Assembly: GCF_948472415.1 (NCBI RefSeq)
Contig: NZ_OX419520.1
Coordinates: 1 to 64,000, forward strand
From: Kitasatospora fiedleri
GTDB lineage: Bacteria > Actinomycetota > Actinomycetes > Streptomycetales > Streptomycetaceae
DNA length: 64,000 nucleotides
Reading direction: 5' to 3'
Shown here: piece after piece, positions 1-10,482 of the stretch
Layout of the letters: each line of letters opens with the position of its first letter
How positions within the stretch are numbered: the first letter of the stretch is position 1
Notes under the pieces: model-generated
Told to the model about the DNA's origin: nothing
The model's input: the letters and a program-made list of their open reading frames with translations, nothing else
Database searches by the model: none
Program-made: the position numbers and the translations under genes

Positions 1-1
1 C

Positions 2-488
2 GGCGTCAAGATCGTGATCGAGAACTGCGTGATGGAGGGCTGGCACCCCGACGGCTACCCCGGCAACTCGCCTACTCGCCCGAGCTGTGGGAGTGGATGT
101 TCTCCCTCGGCCTCTACCTCAACTACGACCCCTCGCACCTGGTCTGGCTGGGCATCGACCGATCGCCGCCCTGCGGCCGTACGTCGACCGGGTCGCCCAC
201 GCCCAGGCCAAGGACGTCCAGCTCGACCCGGCCGCCCGCGACCGCTACGGCTGGCCGGCCGGGCCGTCGCCCGCACCGACCCCTGGGACACCCGGCTGGT
301 GGCGCTACCGGGTGCCCGGCCTCGGCCAGGTCGACTGGCGCCGCGTCGTCGACACCCTGTACGAGGGCGGCTTCGACGGCGTGCTCTCCGTCGAGCACGA
401 GGACCCCGTCTGGTCCGGCGACCGCCACCGCACCGAGAACGGCCTGAAGATCGCCCACCGCACCCTCGCCCCGCTGCTGGTCGGCTGA
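2..488 (+). CDS. Sugar phosphate isomerase/epimerase (TIM barrel), C-terminal part
   Basis: This is the 3' part of an AP-endonuclease-2-like TIM-barrel sugar isomerase; its start lies before the window. Recognisable segments are VKIVIENCVMEGWHP, GLYLNYDPSHLVWLGID, YVDRVAHAQAKDVQ, GWWRYRVPGLGQVDWRR and VLSVEHEDPVW, which carry the acidic and histidine metal-site residues typical of the family (family knowledge). Frame changes are needed near 66, 165, about 250 and about 293. The first two are one missing C in a CC or CCC run, so the gene is probably intact in the organism. It ends about 100 bp before the GH52 gene on the same strand, consistent with a sugar-catabolic operon. The exact substrate cannot be told. 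Confidence 0.75.
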
Positions 489-590
489 ACCGCCCGCCCC
501 GCACGGAAAACCACCCCCACCCCGCCGCCGGCCGGTGCGCGCCGCCCCCTGCCCGCACCGGCCGGCCCGCCTCCCCAGGAGCGCACCACC

Positions 591-2653
591 GTGGACATCA
601 CCAACGTCCAGCACAGTCCGATGGGCGCACACGCCTCCTTCACCCTCGGACACCCCGGCCCGCACGGCGGCCTCGGCCTCGGCCTGGCCGGACCGGCCGG
701 GCAGAACGTCTACATCGCCGTCGAGGAGGCCCCCGCAGCGGCACCTACCGCGGGCTGCCGTTCTTCGCCGTCGACCAGGACGACCAGCTCGCCCGCTTCC
801 AGGGCGGCGAGGAGGGCCGCCCCCCGGCACCCGCCGGGCCGCTGACCGCGCTGGCCGCCGACCAGGTCCGGCGGACCTTCGACCCGGTGACCGACCGCTG
901 GACGGCCGGACCGCTGGACTTCGCCGTCCACTCGCCGCTCGGCGCGCTGCCCGAACCGGGCACCGCCCCGGAACCCGGGCGGCCCCGGACGAGGCACTGC
1001 GCCGCGCCGTCCTGCCCGCCGTGCTGGCCGAGTTCACCGTCGACAACACCGGCGGCACCGGCCCGCTGCGCGCCTTCGTCGGCTACGCGGGCTCCGACCC
1101 GTACGCGGGCATGCGCGTCATCGAGGGCCCCGGCTTCACCGGGATCGGCGAGGGCACCAGGACCGCGATCGTCACCGACGCCCCCGGGGCCCGCACCGCG
1201 ATCGGCTTCGACATCCCGTTCATCCTCGGCGACGACCGCCGCCCGGGCGACGGCTTCGGCCTCGGCCAGACCGGCCTGCTGGTCTTCGAGGTGCCGCCGG
1301 GCGAACGCCGCACCCACCGGCTCGCCCTGTGCTTCCACACCGCCGAGTACCTGACCGCCCCCGAGCGCTGCCGCTACCTCTACAACCGCTACTACCCGAC
1401 CTGGAGGCGGTCGCCACCACCGCCCTGGCGGAGTTCGACCCGCTGCTCGCCGACTGGCGGCGGGCCCGCGACGAACTCGGCACGGCCGCGCTGAGCGAGG
1501 ACCGCGCGTTCATGCTGGCGCTCGCGATCCGCAGCTACTACGGCAGCACCGAACTGCTGGAGGACGCCGACGGCCGCCCCGTCTGGGTCGTCAACGAGGG
1601 CGAGTTCCGGATGATGAACACCCTCGACCTCACCGTCGACCACTCCTTCTTCGAGGCCCGCCAGCACCCTGGACGCTGCGCAACGTGCTGGAGCGCCACC
1701 TCGCCCTACAGCTACACCGACCGCTACGGGATCAGCTTCACCCACGACATGGGAGTCGCCAACGTCTGGTCCCCGCACGGCCACTCCTCCTACGAGCGGC
1801 CCGGCCTGTCCGACTGCTTCTCGTACATGACGGGCGAGCAACTGCTCAACTGGGTGCTGGCCGCCGCCGTCTACACCGCCGCCACCGCGCGACACCGCCT
1901 GGCGCGCCGCCCACGCCCCCACGCTGCGCGCCTGCCTGGACAGCATGCTGGCCCGCGACCGGGCGCGGACGGCGTCCAGACCGTGGACTCCGACCTGGTG
2001 GCCGGCGGCGCGGAGATCACCACTACGACAGCCTCGACACCTCGCTCGGCCAGGCCCGCTCCAGCAGCTACCTGGCCGTCAAGGGCTGGGCCGCCTACCG
2101 CTGGCTGGAGCGCGCCCTGCACGACCTCGGCGACCCGGACGCGGCGGCGGAGGCGGACCTGCGCGCCGGACGCGCCGTCAAGGCCCTGCTGGAGTCCGTC
2201 GGCCCGGACGGCACGGTGCCGGCCCTGCTCGACGAACCGGACGGCGCCCGGATCATCCCGGTCGTCGAAGGACTCGCGCTGGCCCACCTCACCGGCACCG
2301 ACGTGCACGGCGAACCGGAGCTCACCGCCGCGCTCCGCGGCCACCTGCTGGCCGTGCTCGGCTCCGGCCGGTGCCGGTTCCCGGACGGCGGCTGGAAGCT
2401 CTCCGAGACCAGCGACAACTCCTGGCTGTCGAAGACGTACCTCTGCCAGTACGTCGCCCGCGAGCTGCTGGCCGTCCCCGACGACGCCGAGATGGCCGCC
2501 GCCGACCGCGCGCACGCCGACTGGCTGCGCCACCCCACCGAGTCCCGCTGGTCCTGGAGCGACCAGATGATCAGCGGCGTCGCCGCGGGCAGCCGCTACT
2601 ACCCGCGCGGCGTCACCGCCGTCACCTGGCTGCTGGAGGCCGGCACCCGCTGA
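591..2653 (+). CDS. GH52 family beta-xylosidase (frameshifted as read)
   Basis: Pieced across frames, the product follows family 52 beta-xylosidases end to end: the N-terminal HSPMGAHASFTLGHPG segment, QNVYIAVEEAP, WVVNEGEFRMMNTLDLTVDH (the segment holding the catalytic Glu nucleophile in characterised GH52 enzymes), GISFTHDMGVANVW, YDSLDTSLGQARS (the acid/base Asp region), FPDGGWKLSETSDNSWLSK, and WSWSDQMISGVAAGSRYYPRG near the end. The enzyme would release xylose from xylo-oligosaccharides; no signal peptide is visible, so it is probably cytoplasmic. GTG at 591 is chosen because it precedes the conserved N-terminus. Breaks fall near 733, 985, 1400, 1672, 1700, 1890, 1965 and 2025, mostly a missing C or G. 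The density is higher than elsewhere, so real decay is not excluded. GH52 is best known from Geobacillus-type bacteria. Confidence 0.85.
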
Positions 2654-2829
2654 GGCGGCGCCAGGAGCACACCATCGTCCATGCGGCCGTGCCCATTCGT
2701 CATGGGAACGCGTGCGGGACCGGGCCATCCTGGTGGTCGACCGAGCGGGCAGGCCCGGTCGCGGTGCCCCACCACCACCGCCGCCGCCCCGCCCGCGTCA
2801 CCCCCACCCCACGGACCCATGGAGCCACC

Positions 2830-3647
2830 GTGAACCTCCTGCACCGCTTCGCCCGCACCCGCCGCGGCGCCGCCACCGCCGTCCTGGCCGCCGCCCTGCT
2901 GACCGGCGTGGCCGCCGCCCCCGCCCAGGCCGCCACCGTGCAGAACTGCAACGTCGAGGGCGCGATCATGTACGGCAAGTACTACGCGCACAACAGCCAG
3001 TGGGGCAACACCTACAACGGCTGGGGCTACGGCAGCCAGTGCGTGTCGCACTCGGACACCGAGCTCGGCAACAACTGGTACTCCAGCTTCACCTGGTCCA
3101 ACAACGGCAACATCTCCGACGACGAGTGGCACATCAAGGCGTGGCCGTCCGTGGTCAGCGGCTGGCAGTGGGGCTACGCCAACCCCGACCACGGCGGCTT
3201 CCCGGTGCGCCTCGGCGACGAGCACTCGGTCGTCACCAACTGGGACTTCGAGGTCCACGCCGACAACTGGAAGGGCGACTCGATCTACGACCTGTGGGTC
3301 GACCCCTCGCAGAACCCGAGCAGCCAGCCGCAGAACGAGGTGATGGTCTTCCTCAACTACAGCGACGGCGCCATCCCGAGCTCCGCGGACAAGGTCGGCA
3401 ACGTCTGGTCAACGGCGCCAACTGGGACGTCTACCGCAGCTACGGCTCCTGGCAGGTCATCAGCTACGTGCGCACCGACCAGACCTGGAGCGTGTCCGGC
3501 CTGAACCTGCGCGACTTCCTGGACCACTCCCAGGGCGCCGGCTGGCTCGACCCCAACCTCTACCTGGTCAGCGTCCAGGCCGGCCACGAGATCTGGCACG
3601 GCTCGGGCACCACGCACACCTGGAACTACAGCGTCGACGTCTCCTGA
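2830..3647 (+). CDS. Secreted GH12 endoglucanase/xyloglucanase
   Basis: A GTG start gives a classic signal peptide (MNLLHRFARTRR, a hydrophobic alanine/leucine core, then PAQAA) and a mature beta-jelly-roll glycoside hydrolase of family 12. Visible GH12 marks are WGYGSQCV, WSNNGNISDDEWHIKAWP, the catalytic segment NEVMVFLNY (nucleophile Glu) and GHEIWHGSG (acid/base Glu). The enzyme would cut beta-1,4-glucan or xyloglucan outside the cell, feeding the importer downstream. One frame break near 3411 (GTCTGGTCAAC where GTCTGGGTCAAC restores WVNG) is a missing G. The gene ends just before a strong bidirectional terminator and faces the AraC gene. Confidence 0.9.
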
Positions 3648-3662
3648 CGCGCGACCGCCGTC

Positions 3663-3702
3663 GGCCGCCGTCCCTCCCGGGTCTCCGGGAGGGACGGCGG
3701 CC
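3663..3702. terminator. Bidirectional hairpin terminator
   Basis: A perfect 18-bp inverted repeat (3663-3680 and 3685-3702) with a 4-nt loop lies between the convergent GH12 and AraC genes. It would terminate both. There is no U tract, as is common for actinomycete terminators. Confidence 0.85.
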
Positions 3703-3729
3703 TCGTGCCGTCCGCGGTGCGCCCGGCGC

Positions 3730-4904
3730 TCAGATGCCGGTCAGCCGGACCAGCGCCCGCACCGCCGGGCTGTCGCAGCGCCGCGCGGCGGCCTCCGGGG
3801 TGCGGCGGAAGACCTGCGGCGCCAGGCCGTGGGTGGCCCGGAAGCGGCGCGAGAAGTGCAGCGGATCGGCGAAGCCGCAGGCGCGGGCGACCTGCGAGAC
3901 GTTCAACTCGCCCGCGGCGAGCAGCCGTTCGGCGTGCGCCAGCCGCACCTGTTCGAGCGCCGTGACCGCGCCGACGCCGAAGTGCGCCTGGAACATCCGG
4001 GCGAAGTGCCCCGCGAGACGGCGGCGGCATCGGCCAGCTCCACCAGGGTCAGCGGGCGCGGCCCCTCCCGCCAGACGTCCCGGACGTACCGCAGCGCGGC
4101 CGCCAGCTCCGGTCTGGCGGGTTCGGCGGGCTCCTTCCGGAGGAGCGGGCCGGAGCCGGCGGCCGGCCCGCCCGCGGGGCGCGGTGCGGGCGCACCGCCG
4201 CCGGACTCGGCCGGCAGCCGGTTCGGCGGACAGCCCTCCAGCAGCACGGACAGCACCATCCACAGGGACTGCGCGGCCAGCTCCCGCCAGCGCTCCGGGC
4301 GCGCGGTCCCCAGCCACAGCAGGTACTCCAGCAGCACCGGCGACGGGTCGGGGGAGCGCGGCACCCGCACCCACGGCTGGGCCTGCTCCGGCGGGCTGCC
4401 GGGCCAGCAGAACTCCGCCTCGCCGAGCGCGGTGGACGCCGCCGCCGCCTCGATCCAGTCGGACCGGTGCGGCGGCACCAGGGCGATCGCGCCCGGCGGC
4501 AGCAGCGGCCGCCAGCCCGGCACCGCCGCCCGCCGCTCCCCGCCGGCCCGCGGCGGGGGCGGGGCGCCGAGCGACCAGACCAGCCGCCAGACCCGTTCGG
4601 CGCCCGGGTGGCGCTGGGCGGCCCCCGGGCCCGCCCGGCCGTCGTCCGCCACCCGGGCCTGGAGCGCGCCGGGCGGCCGGAGTTCGCGCGGTTCGGCGCG
4701 TCCGCGGCCGGGGTACGGGTGCGCCCCGGCCCGGCCGGTCCGACCGGGGCGGAGCTGGCCGGGGACCGTTCCGCGGCCCCGGGCGGGCCGGACGGTGGGG
4801 GCGGAGCGGAGCACCGGCAGCGCCACCGCCTGCACGGCGGCGGCGTAGCGGGCCGGGGTGGCGGCGAGGGTCGCGGCGGGGGTCGCTGCGGGGGTCGTGA
4901 ACAC
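3730..4904 (-). CDS. AraC family transcriptional regulator
   Basis: The N-terminal two thirds is a cupin-like sensing region (VWRLVWSLGAPPPP, LLPPGAIALVPPHRSDW). The C-terminus has the double helix-turn-helix of AraC/XylS proteins: LTLVELADAAAVSRGHFARM, then EQVRLAHAERLLAAGELNVS and ARACGFADPLHFSRRFRATHG. The GTG start at 4904 has a GGGAGG site ahead of it. One frame break near 4018 (CGGGGCACTTC, one G short) lies inside the first HTH; correcting it rejoins VSRGHFARMF. The gene is divergent from the LacI gene and convergent with GH12, so it is a likely activator for saccharide uptake or hydrolase genes here. The effector is unknown. Confidence 0.85.
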
Positions 4905-5240
4905 GCGGTACCTCCCAGGGGCCCGTGACCGGGCCGCGCGGCTGCGTTCGGGAACCGCGTCCCGGCGCTGGTGCCCGGACGGGCCCGGCGCGGCCGGAAC
5001 GGCGGACCGTGGGCGGATCCTAGGGCCGTCCCGGCCTGATCACCACGGAAAAGTTTCGGTAAGATTTACCGTCCGGAAGTCTAGGAGCGCCGTTTGCGGC
5101 GGTCAACATCCGCGCCGCACCGACCGCCGTCCCGGTCGCGCCTCGCTACCCTGGCAGCCCCCGCAGGGCCGCGGGCCGCCCCCACGCCGACGGCGGCGGA
5201 CGCGTCCGGCGCGGGCCACAGGAGAGGAACCGCGGATCAC
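4905..5240. promoter_or_regulatory. Divergent AraC/LacI promoter region with palindrome CGGTAA-GAT-TTACCG
   Basis: This 336-bp gap separates the divergent AraC and LacI genes. A perfect inverted repeat CGGTAA-3-TTACCG lies at 5057-5071, in a locally AT-richer stretch that starts around 5041. LacI-type proteins often bind such short palindromes, so it may be the autoregulatory operator of either regulator (inference). No other gene is seen in the gap. Confidence 0.5.
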
Positions 5241-6262
5241 ATGACAGAGGACACGACCGGAGGCGGCAGAGGCGGACGGGTCACCCTGGCGTCCGTCGCG
5301 GCGGACGCCGGGGTATCGGTGGCGACGGTCTCCAAGGTGCTCAACGGCCGGGGGACATCTCGGCGCAGACCCGGAGCAAGGTGCAGAGCCTGCTGGTCAG
5401 CCACGGGTACCAACTGCCGGCCGGGCGCCGCCGGGTGGGCGTGGTGGACATGCTGATCGACAACATGTCCAGCTCCTGGTCGGCGGAGCTGGCCCGCGGC
5501 GCCGTCGAGGCCGCGGCGAGCACGAGGTCAGCGTGGCCATCACCACCCGCCAACTGCGCGGCGCGCCCGAATCGCGCTGGATCGACCAGGTGCTGCGCCG
5601 CGGCACCGACGGCCTGATCGTGGTGCTCGACTCGCTGACGGCCGCCGAGCGCGAACTGCTCGACGCGGGCGTGCCGTGCGTCCTGCTCGACCCGGTCGGC
5701 GAGCCGCAGCCGGGCTTCCACATGGTGGGGGCGACCAACTGGCAGGGCGGCCTCGACGCCACGCTGCACCTGGTCGAGCTCGGGCACCGCCGCATCGCCT
5801 GCCTCGGCGGTCCGCCGGAGCACTGGTGCGCCCGGGCCCGGCTCGACGGGTACTACGCGGCGCTGGCCCGCAACGGCCTGCCCGTCCGGCCCGAACTGGT
5901 GCGCACCGGGCTCTTCCAGGAGGAGTCCGGGTACCGCCTGATGGGCGAGCTGCTGGAGCTGCCCGACCCCCCGACCGCGGTGTTCGCCTGCGACGACGTG
6001 CTCGCCATGGGCGCCATCAAGGCCGCCGCCGAGCACGGACTCGCGGTGCCCGGAGGGCTCAGCGTGGTCGGCTTCGACGACGTGCCGTTCACGCAGTGGA
6101 CGGCCCGCCGCTGACCACGGTGCGCCAGCCGCTGGCCGCGATGGCCAGCACGGCGGTGCGCATCCTGATGCAGCAGCGCGACCGGGGGCCCGAGGAGCCG
6201 CAGCGCCTGGAGATGGCGACCACCCTGATCGTCCGGGGAGCACCGCGCCGCCCGTCCGCTGA
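5241..6262 (+). CDS. LacI family transcriptional regulator
   Basis: The N-terminus has the LacI headpiece (VTLASVAADAGVSVATVSKVLNGRG). It is followed by a periplasmic-binding-protein-like effector domain with RRGTDGLIVVLDSLT, HLVELGHRRIACLGGPPEH, PTAVFACDDVLAMGAIKAA and LSVVGFDDVPFTQW, and a C-terminal PPLTTVRQPLAAMASTAVRIL. Breaks near 5350, 5520, 6105 and 6238 are each one base short in a G or C run. Correction gives a normal length of about 340 residues ending LIVRGSTAPPVR. ATG at 5241 follows GGAGAGGAACCGCGG. It sits directly upstream of the sugar ABC genes and most likely represses them in the absence of a xylo- or gluco-saccharide inducer. Confidence 0.87.
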
Positions 6263-6378
6263 CCGCCCCCGACCAGGGGAGGGCCGCCGCGGCACTGCTG
6301 CGGGAGCCCTCCCCGGCATGGACGTTCGTGCCCTCCCCGGCACGATTCACCACCCTCGGGGCCCGCCCCGGACCCGAG

Positions 6379-6419
6379 TTTTCGGAAACCCGCCGAAAAT
6401 TCTGTGGAACACCTTGACA
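6379..6419 (+). promoter_or_regulatory. Candidate LacI operator and -35 element of the sugar ABC operon
   Basis: A perfect inverted repeat TTTTCGG-7-CCGAAAA (6379-6399) lies in the 413-bp leader between lacI and the first permease, 15 bp before a consensus TTGACA (6414-6419). The TTCG/CGAA core resembles operators of Streptomyces LacI-type xylan and cellobiose regulators (family knowledge). No clear -10 was found. The rest of 6263-6675 shows no gene; it is C-rich with GGCACCGGTCC-type repeats. Confidence 0.5.
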
Positions 6420-6675
6420 GGCGGGGGTGCTGGGGCGGAGCCTCACTGCGGTCGGGATCACCGCCCTGACCGGCGGACGGTCGACGGAGCCCAGGCTCCC
6501 CCGGCACCCGCCACGCCCCCACCCACCCGCAGACCGCTTTCGGCCTGGAGCCGAAACCGGGCCGGTGCCCGCCGCAGGCACCGGTCCGGCCCGTCCCGCA
6601 CCGCCGGGCACCGGTCCTGCGCACCCACGCCGAGCCACGGCAGCGCCCGTCGCCACCGGCAGGGAAGGAACGACG

Positions 6676-7641
6676 ATGTCCGTAGAACCGGTCGCGAGGG
6701 AACGCCCCCCCGCCCGCCCCGCCCCGAAGGCCCGCCCGGCCGGATCGCTGCGCACCCGCATGTGGCGGGCCCGCTCGATGTACCTGATGATGCTGCCCGG
6801 CCTGCTCTTCTTCGTGGTCTTCTGCTACGTGCCGCTGCTGGGCAACGTCGCCGCCTTCCAGGACTACTCGCCCTACCTCGGCTTCTCGGGCAGCGAGTGG
6901 GTCGGCCTCCACAACTTCGCCGTGATGTTCGACGACCCCCAGCTGGTCACCGCCGCGAAGAACACCGTGGTGCTGAGCTTCCTCCAGATCGTCTTCGCCT
7001 TCCCGGCGCCGATCGCGCTGGCGATCCTGCTGAACAGCGTGATGAGCGACCGGATCAAGCGCTGGGTGCAGGCCGTGGTCTACCTGCCGCACTTCGTCAG
7101 CTGGGTGATCGTCATCGCCATCTGGCAGCAACTGCTCGGCGGCGACGGACTGCTCACCAACCTGGTCTCCGACCACGGCACCCAGTCGGTGGCGATCATG
7201 AGCGACCCGCACTGGTTCAAGTCCCTGATCACCGCCCAGGTGATCTGGAAGGACACCGGCTGGAACACCATCATCTTCCTGGCCGCCATCACCCGGATCG
7301 ACTCCCAGCTCTACGAGTCGGCCGCGGTGGACGGCGCCGGACCGTGGCGGCGGATCTGGCACGTGACCCTGCCCGGCATGCGCGGCGTGCTGGTGCTGAT
7401 GCTGATCCTGCGGCTGGGCAACGTGCTGACCGTCGGCTTCGAGCAGATCCTGCTCCAGCAGCACACCGTCGGCATGGAGACCGCGCAGGTCCTGGACACC
7501 TTCGTCTACACCCGCGGCGTGGTCGGCGGGGACTGGGGGCTGGCCACCGCGGCCGGCCTGTTGAAGGGCGTGATCGCCACGGCCCTGGTCGTCACCGCCA
7601 ACAAGCTCGTCAAGCGCACCGGTTCGGAAGGGGCATTCTGA
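6676..7641 (+). CDS. Sugar ABC transporter permease, LplB/UgpA type
   Basis: A membrane protein of about 321 residues with six predicted hydrophobic segments, beginning LMMLPGLLFFVVFCYVPLLGNV. It carries the permease EAA loop near the C-terminus (YESAAVDGAGPWRRIWHVTLPG), which docks to the ATPase. ATG at 6676 follows AGGGAAGGAACG. The family (LplB-like) imports oligosaccharides together with a YtcP-like partner and a lipoprotein receptor, both encoded next. Its stop overlaps the next start in ATGA. No ATPase gene is present in the locus, so it probably uses a shared MsiK-like ATPase encoded elsewhere (inference). Confidence 0.92.
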   Translation: MSVEPVARERPPARPAPKARPAGSLRTRMWRARSMYLMMLPGLLFFVVFCYVPLLGNVAAFQDYSPYLGFSGSEWVGLHNFAVMFDDPQLVTAAKNTVVLSFLQIVFAFPAPIALAILLNSVMSDRIKRWVQAVVYLPHFVSWVIVIAIWQQLLGGDGLLTNLVSDHGTQSVAIMSDPHWFKSLITAQVIWKDTGWNTIIFLAAITRIDSQLYESAAVDGAGPWRRIWHVTLPGMRGVLVLMLILRLGNVLTVGFEQILLQQHTVGMETAQVLDTFVYTRGVVGGDWGLATAAGLLKGVIATALVVTANKLVKRTGSEGAF

Positions 7642-8609
7642 TGGCCGACACCACCACCCGGCCGCGACCCCGCACCGTGACCCTCCCGGCCGACGCCGGC
7701 CGCCCGCGTCCGGCCCGGCCCCGCTCCGCCCGGCCGGTGTGGGCCGAACGCCCCTCCCGGGCCGGCACGGCGGCCAAGGGCGTCGTCCTCGCACTGATCT
7801 GCCTGGTCGTCCTCTACCCGATGGTCTACATCCTGGCCGTCAGCCTCAGCGACCAGAACGACCTGGCCGGCAGCGGCCTGCTGCTGTGGCCCAAGCACTG
7901 GTCGCTGGAGTCCTACCGGACCATCCTGGAGGGCGGCCTGGTCACCCGGGCGCTGGTGGTCAGCGTCCTGGTCACCGTCGTCGGCACCGCGCTGTCCATG
8001 GTGCTGACCGTCCTCACCGCGTACTCGCTCACCCGCACCCGCGAGGTGCCCGGATCGCGCTTCGTCCTGTGGCTGGTGCTCGGCACCATGCTGTTCAGCG
8101 CCGGGATCATCCCCAACTTCCTGATGGTCAAGCAGGTCGGGCTGCTGAACAGCTACTGGGCGCTGATCGTCCCGGGCGCGATCAACGCCTTCAACCTGGT
8201 GGTCGTCCGCAACGCCTTCATGGAACTGCCCGCCGAACTCCTCGACTCGGCGCGGATCGACGGCGCCGGCGAGTGGCAGATCCTCTGGCGGGTCGTGCTG
8301 CCACTCTCCAAGGCCGTGCTCGCCGTGGTCGCGCTGTTCTACGCGGTCGCCCTGTGGAGCGACTTCTTCAGCGCGATGATCTACCTCAACGACACCACGA
8401 AGTGGCCGATCCAACTGGTCCTGCGGCAGTACGTGCTGGAGGGGCAGTCGATGGCCCAGCTCGCCCCGAACCCCAACCGCCCGATGCCGCAGCCGCAGAC
8501 CCTGCAGATGGCCGTCACCGTGGCGGCGACCCTGCCGATCCTGATCGTCTACCCCTTCGTGCAGCGGTTCTTCACCAAGGGCATCCTGGTCGGCGCGATC
8601 AAGGGCTGA
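7641..8609 (+). CDS. Sugar ABC transporter permease, YtcP/UgpE type
   Basis: The second permease of the importer, about 322 residues, starts in a 4-bp overlap with the first. A proline/arginine-rich cytoplasmic N-terminus precedes six transmembrane segments (VVLALICLVVLYPMVYILAV first). The EAA loop is LLDSARIDGAGEWQILWRVV, and the tail FTKGILVGAIKG is typical of YtcP-like proteins. It would form the heterodimeric channel with the upstream gene product. Confidence 0.92.
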   Translation: MADTTTRPRPRTVTLPADAGRPRPARPRSARPVWAERPSRAGTAAKGVVLALICLVVLYPMVYILAVSLSDQNDLAGSGLLLWPKHWSLESYRTILEGGLVTRALVVSVLVTVVGTALSMVLTVLTAYSLTRTREVPGSRFVLWLVLGTMLFSAGIIPNFLMVKQVGLLNSYWALIVPGAINAFNLVVVRNAFMELPAELLDSARIDGAGEWQILWRVVLPLSKAVLAVVALFYAVALWSDFFSAMIYLNDTTKWPIQLVLRQYVLEGQSMAQLAPNPNRPMPQPQTLQMAVTVAATLPILIVYPFVQRFFTKGILVGAIKG

Positions 8610-8751
8610 GCCCCGCCGACCCGCCCCCCGCGCACCCCTCCCGCGCACCCCTTCCACCCCGGACGCCGCCCGCCGCGGCGCGGTCAGCCGTGCGCCGACC
8701 GCGCCCGGGCGCCCCACCCCACCCTCAGCCGGACCCCGGAAAGGCCCCGCC

Positions 8752-10444
8752 ATGAGACAGCCGAACACCTCCCCCTGAACGCCCTGGCCTCCCGCCGCAC
8801 CCTGCTCACCGGCGCCCTCGGCCTCGGCGCCGGACTCACCCTCGCCGCCTGCGGCAGCGGGGGCGGCGGGGGCGGGAGCCACACCCCCGGCGCGGCCTTC
8901 CGCACCCCCCAGGCCGGCCCGGTCCCCTCCCCGCTGCCCGGCGAGCACCGCGACCCGATCCACGGCGTCCCGCCGCCTACGACCGCTACCCGTCCGCCGC
9001 CGAGCAGTTCGCCTCCGTCGCCAAGGCGCCCGGCAGCGGCGGCACCATGACCGCCCTGATGCAGCTGGCCACCACGCCGGCCCCCGGCCGCGGCGACAAC
9101 CGCTGGTGGCAGGAGCTGGAGAAGCGCCTCAACCTCACCTGGCAGCCCACCCTGGTCGGCGGCTCCGACATCGGCGACCGCGCCCAGACCATCATCGCCA
9201 GCGGCGACATGCCCGACCTGTTCAACGTCAACCACTACTTCTCCCCGGCCATCGACCGCAGCGTCAAGCAGGGCGCCTTCACCGAACTCTCCGACTACGT
9301 CGGCGGATCGGCGATCCTCGACTACCCGAACCTGGCCCGGCTGCCCGACTGGGCGTGGCGCAACAGCTCCATCGACGGCGGCATCTTCGGCGTGCCCCGG
9401 CCCACCCCACTGGTCAACAACGTGGCGTTCTACCGCGAGGACTGGCGCAAGAAGCTCGGCCTCGGCATGCCGCGCAACGCCGACGAGGTGTACGCCCTGC
9501 TCACCGCGTTCACCAAGTCCGCCCCGGCCGGCGACGGCGTCAAGACCTGGGGCCTGTCCGACCTCAACAGCGGCTTCTTCGCCGCCATGCACCGCGTCCC
9601 GTCCACCTGGCGCCTCAACCCGGACGGCACGCTGACCAAGGACCACGAGACCGACGAGTGGGAGGCGATGCTCGCCTACATGCGCAAGCTGTGGGTCGGC
9701 GGCGCCTTCCACCCCGACGCCCCCACCATGCCCTGGGACCAGCAGCGCCAGCTCTTCCTCAACGGCTCGATCGGCATGCACGCCGAGGGCTTCAACGGCA
9801 TGGTCGCCGTCGGCGGCGACCTCGGCGTCATCCAGCGCAACAGCCCCGGCGCCGACCTCCAGCCGATGCTGCCGCCCGGCTTCGACGGCGGCAAGCCGCT
9901 CATCGCCCAGGACACCGGCTACTGGGGGTACTACAGCATCCCCGCCAAGCTGCGCGGCAACAAGGACAAGGTCCGCGAGGTCCTGCGGGTCTGCGACTAC
10001 TTCGCCGCGCCGTTCGGCAGCAGCGAGTACACCTTCGTCAACTACGGCATCGCCGACCACCACTTCACCTACGGCCAGGACGGCTCCCCGGTACCCACCA
10101 CCAACGCCGCCCGGCTCTCCGAACTCAGCATGGCGTACATGTGCCAGCCGTCCGAGCTGAACTTCTTCTTCGCCGGACAGCCCGCCCAGGTCGCCCAGGG
10201 CGCCCAGACCTTCCTGCACGACGCGATGCCCGTCAGCGCGCCCAACCCGGTCGTCAACCTGTACTCGGAGACCGCGATCTCCAAGACGCCGGTGCTCAAG
10301 CAGCTCATCGACGACCTGATGGTCGCCGTCGTCACCGGCCGCAAGCCGATCAGCGCCCTCGCCGAGGCCCGCCAGTCCTGGAAGAGCCAGGGCGGCGACC
10401 AGATGCGCGCCGAGTACGAGAAGGCACTGGCGAAGAAGAACTGA
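8752..10444 (+). CDS. Extracellular sugar-binding lipoprotein, LplA-like
   Basis: A solute-binding protein of about 560 residues. The start ATG at 8752 is followed by a twin-arginine/lipoprotein leader (ASRRTLLTGALG, then LTLAAC, with the lipobox Cys near residue 35). The body has DMPDLFNVNHYFSPAID, LPDWAWRNSSIDGGIFGVPR and the C-terminal LIDDLMVAVVTGRKPISAL, as in large LplA-type receptors. Two frame breaks near 8776 and 8982 are a missing C and a missing G (CCGCCGCC for CCGGCCGCC). It belongs to the permease pair upstream and would capture a saccharide at the membrane surface. Confidence 0.9.
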
Positions 10445-10482
10445 CCGCCCGGCCCGTCCGCACAACCCCCCATGGAGTCACC

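Noticed and set aside
591-2653. GH52 gene as a pseudogene
   Set aside because: Most breaks restore the conserved protein with one G or C, and all catalytic segments are present; high break density leaves some doubt.
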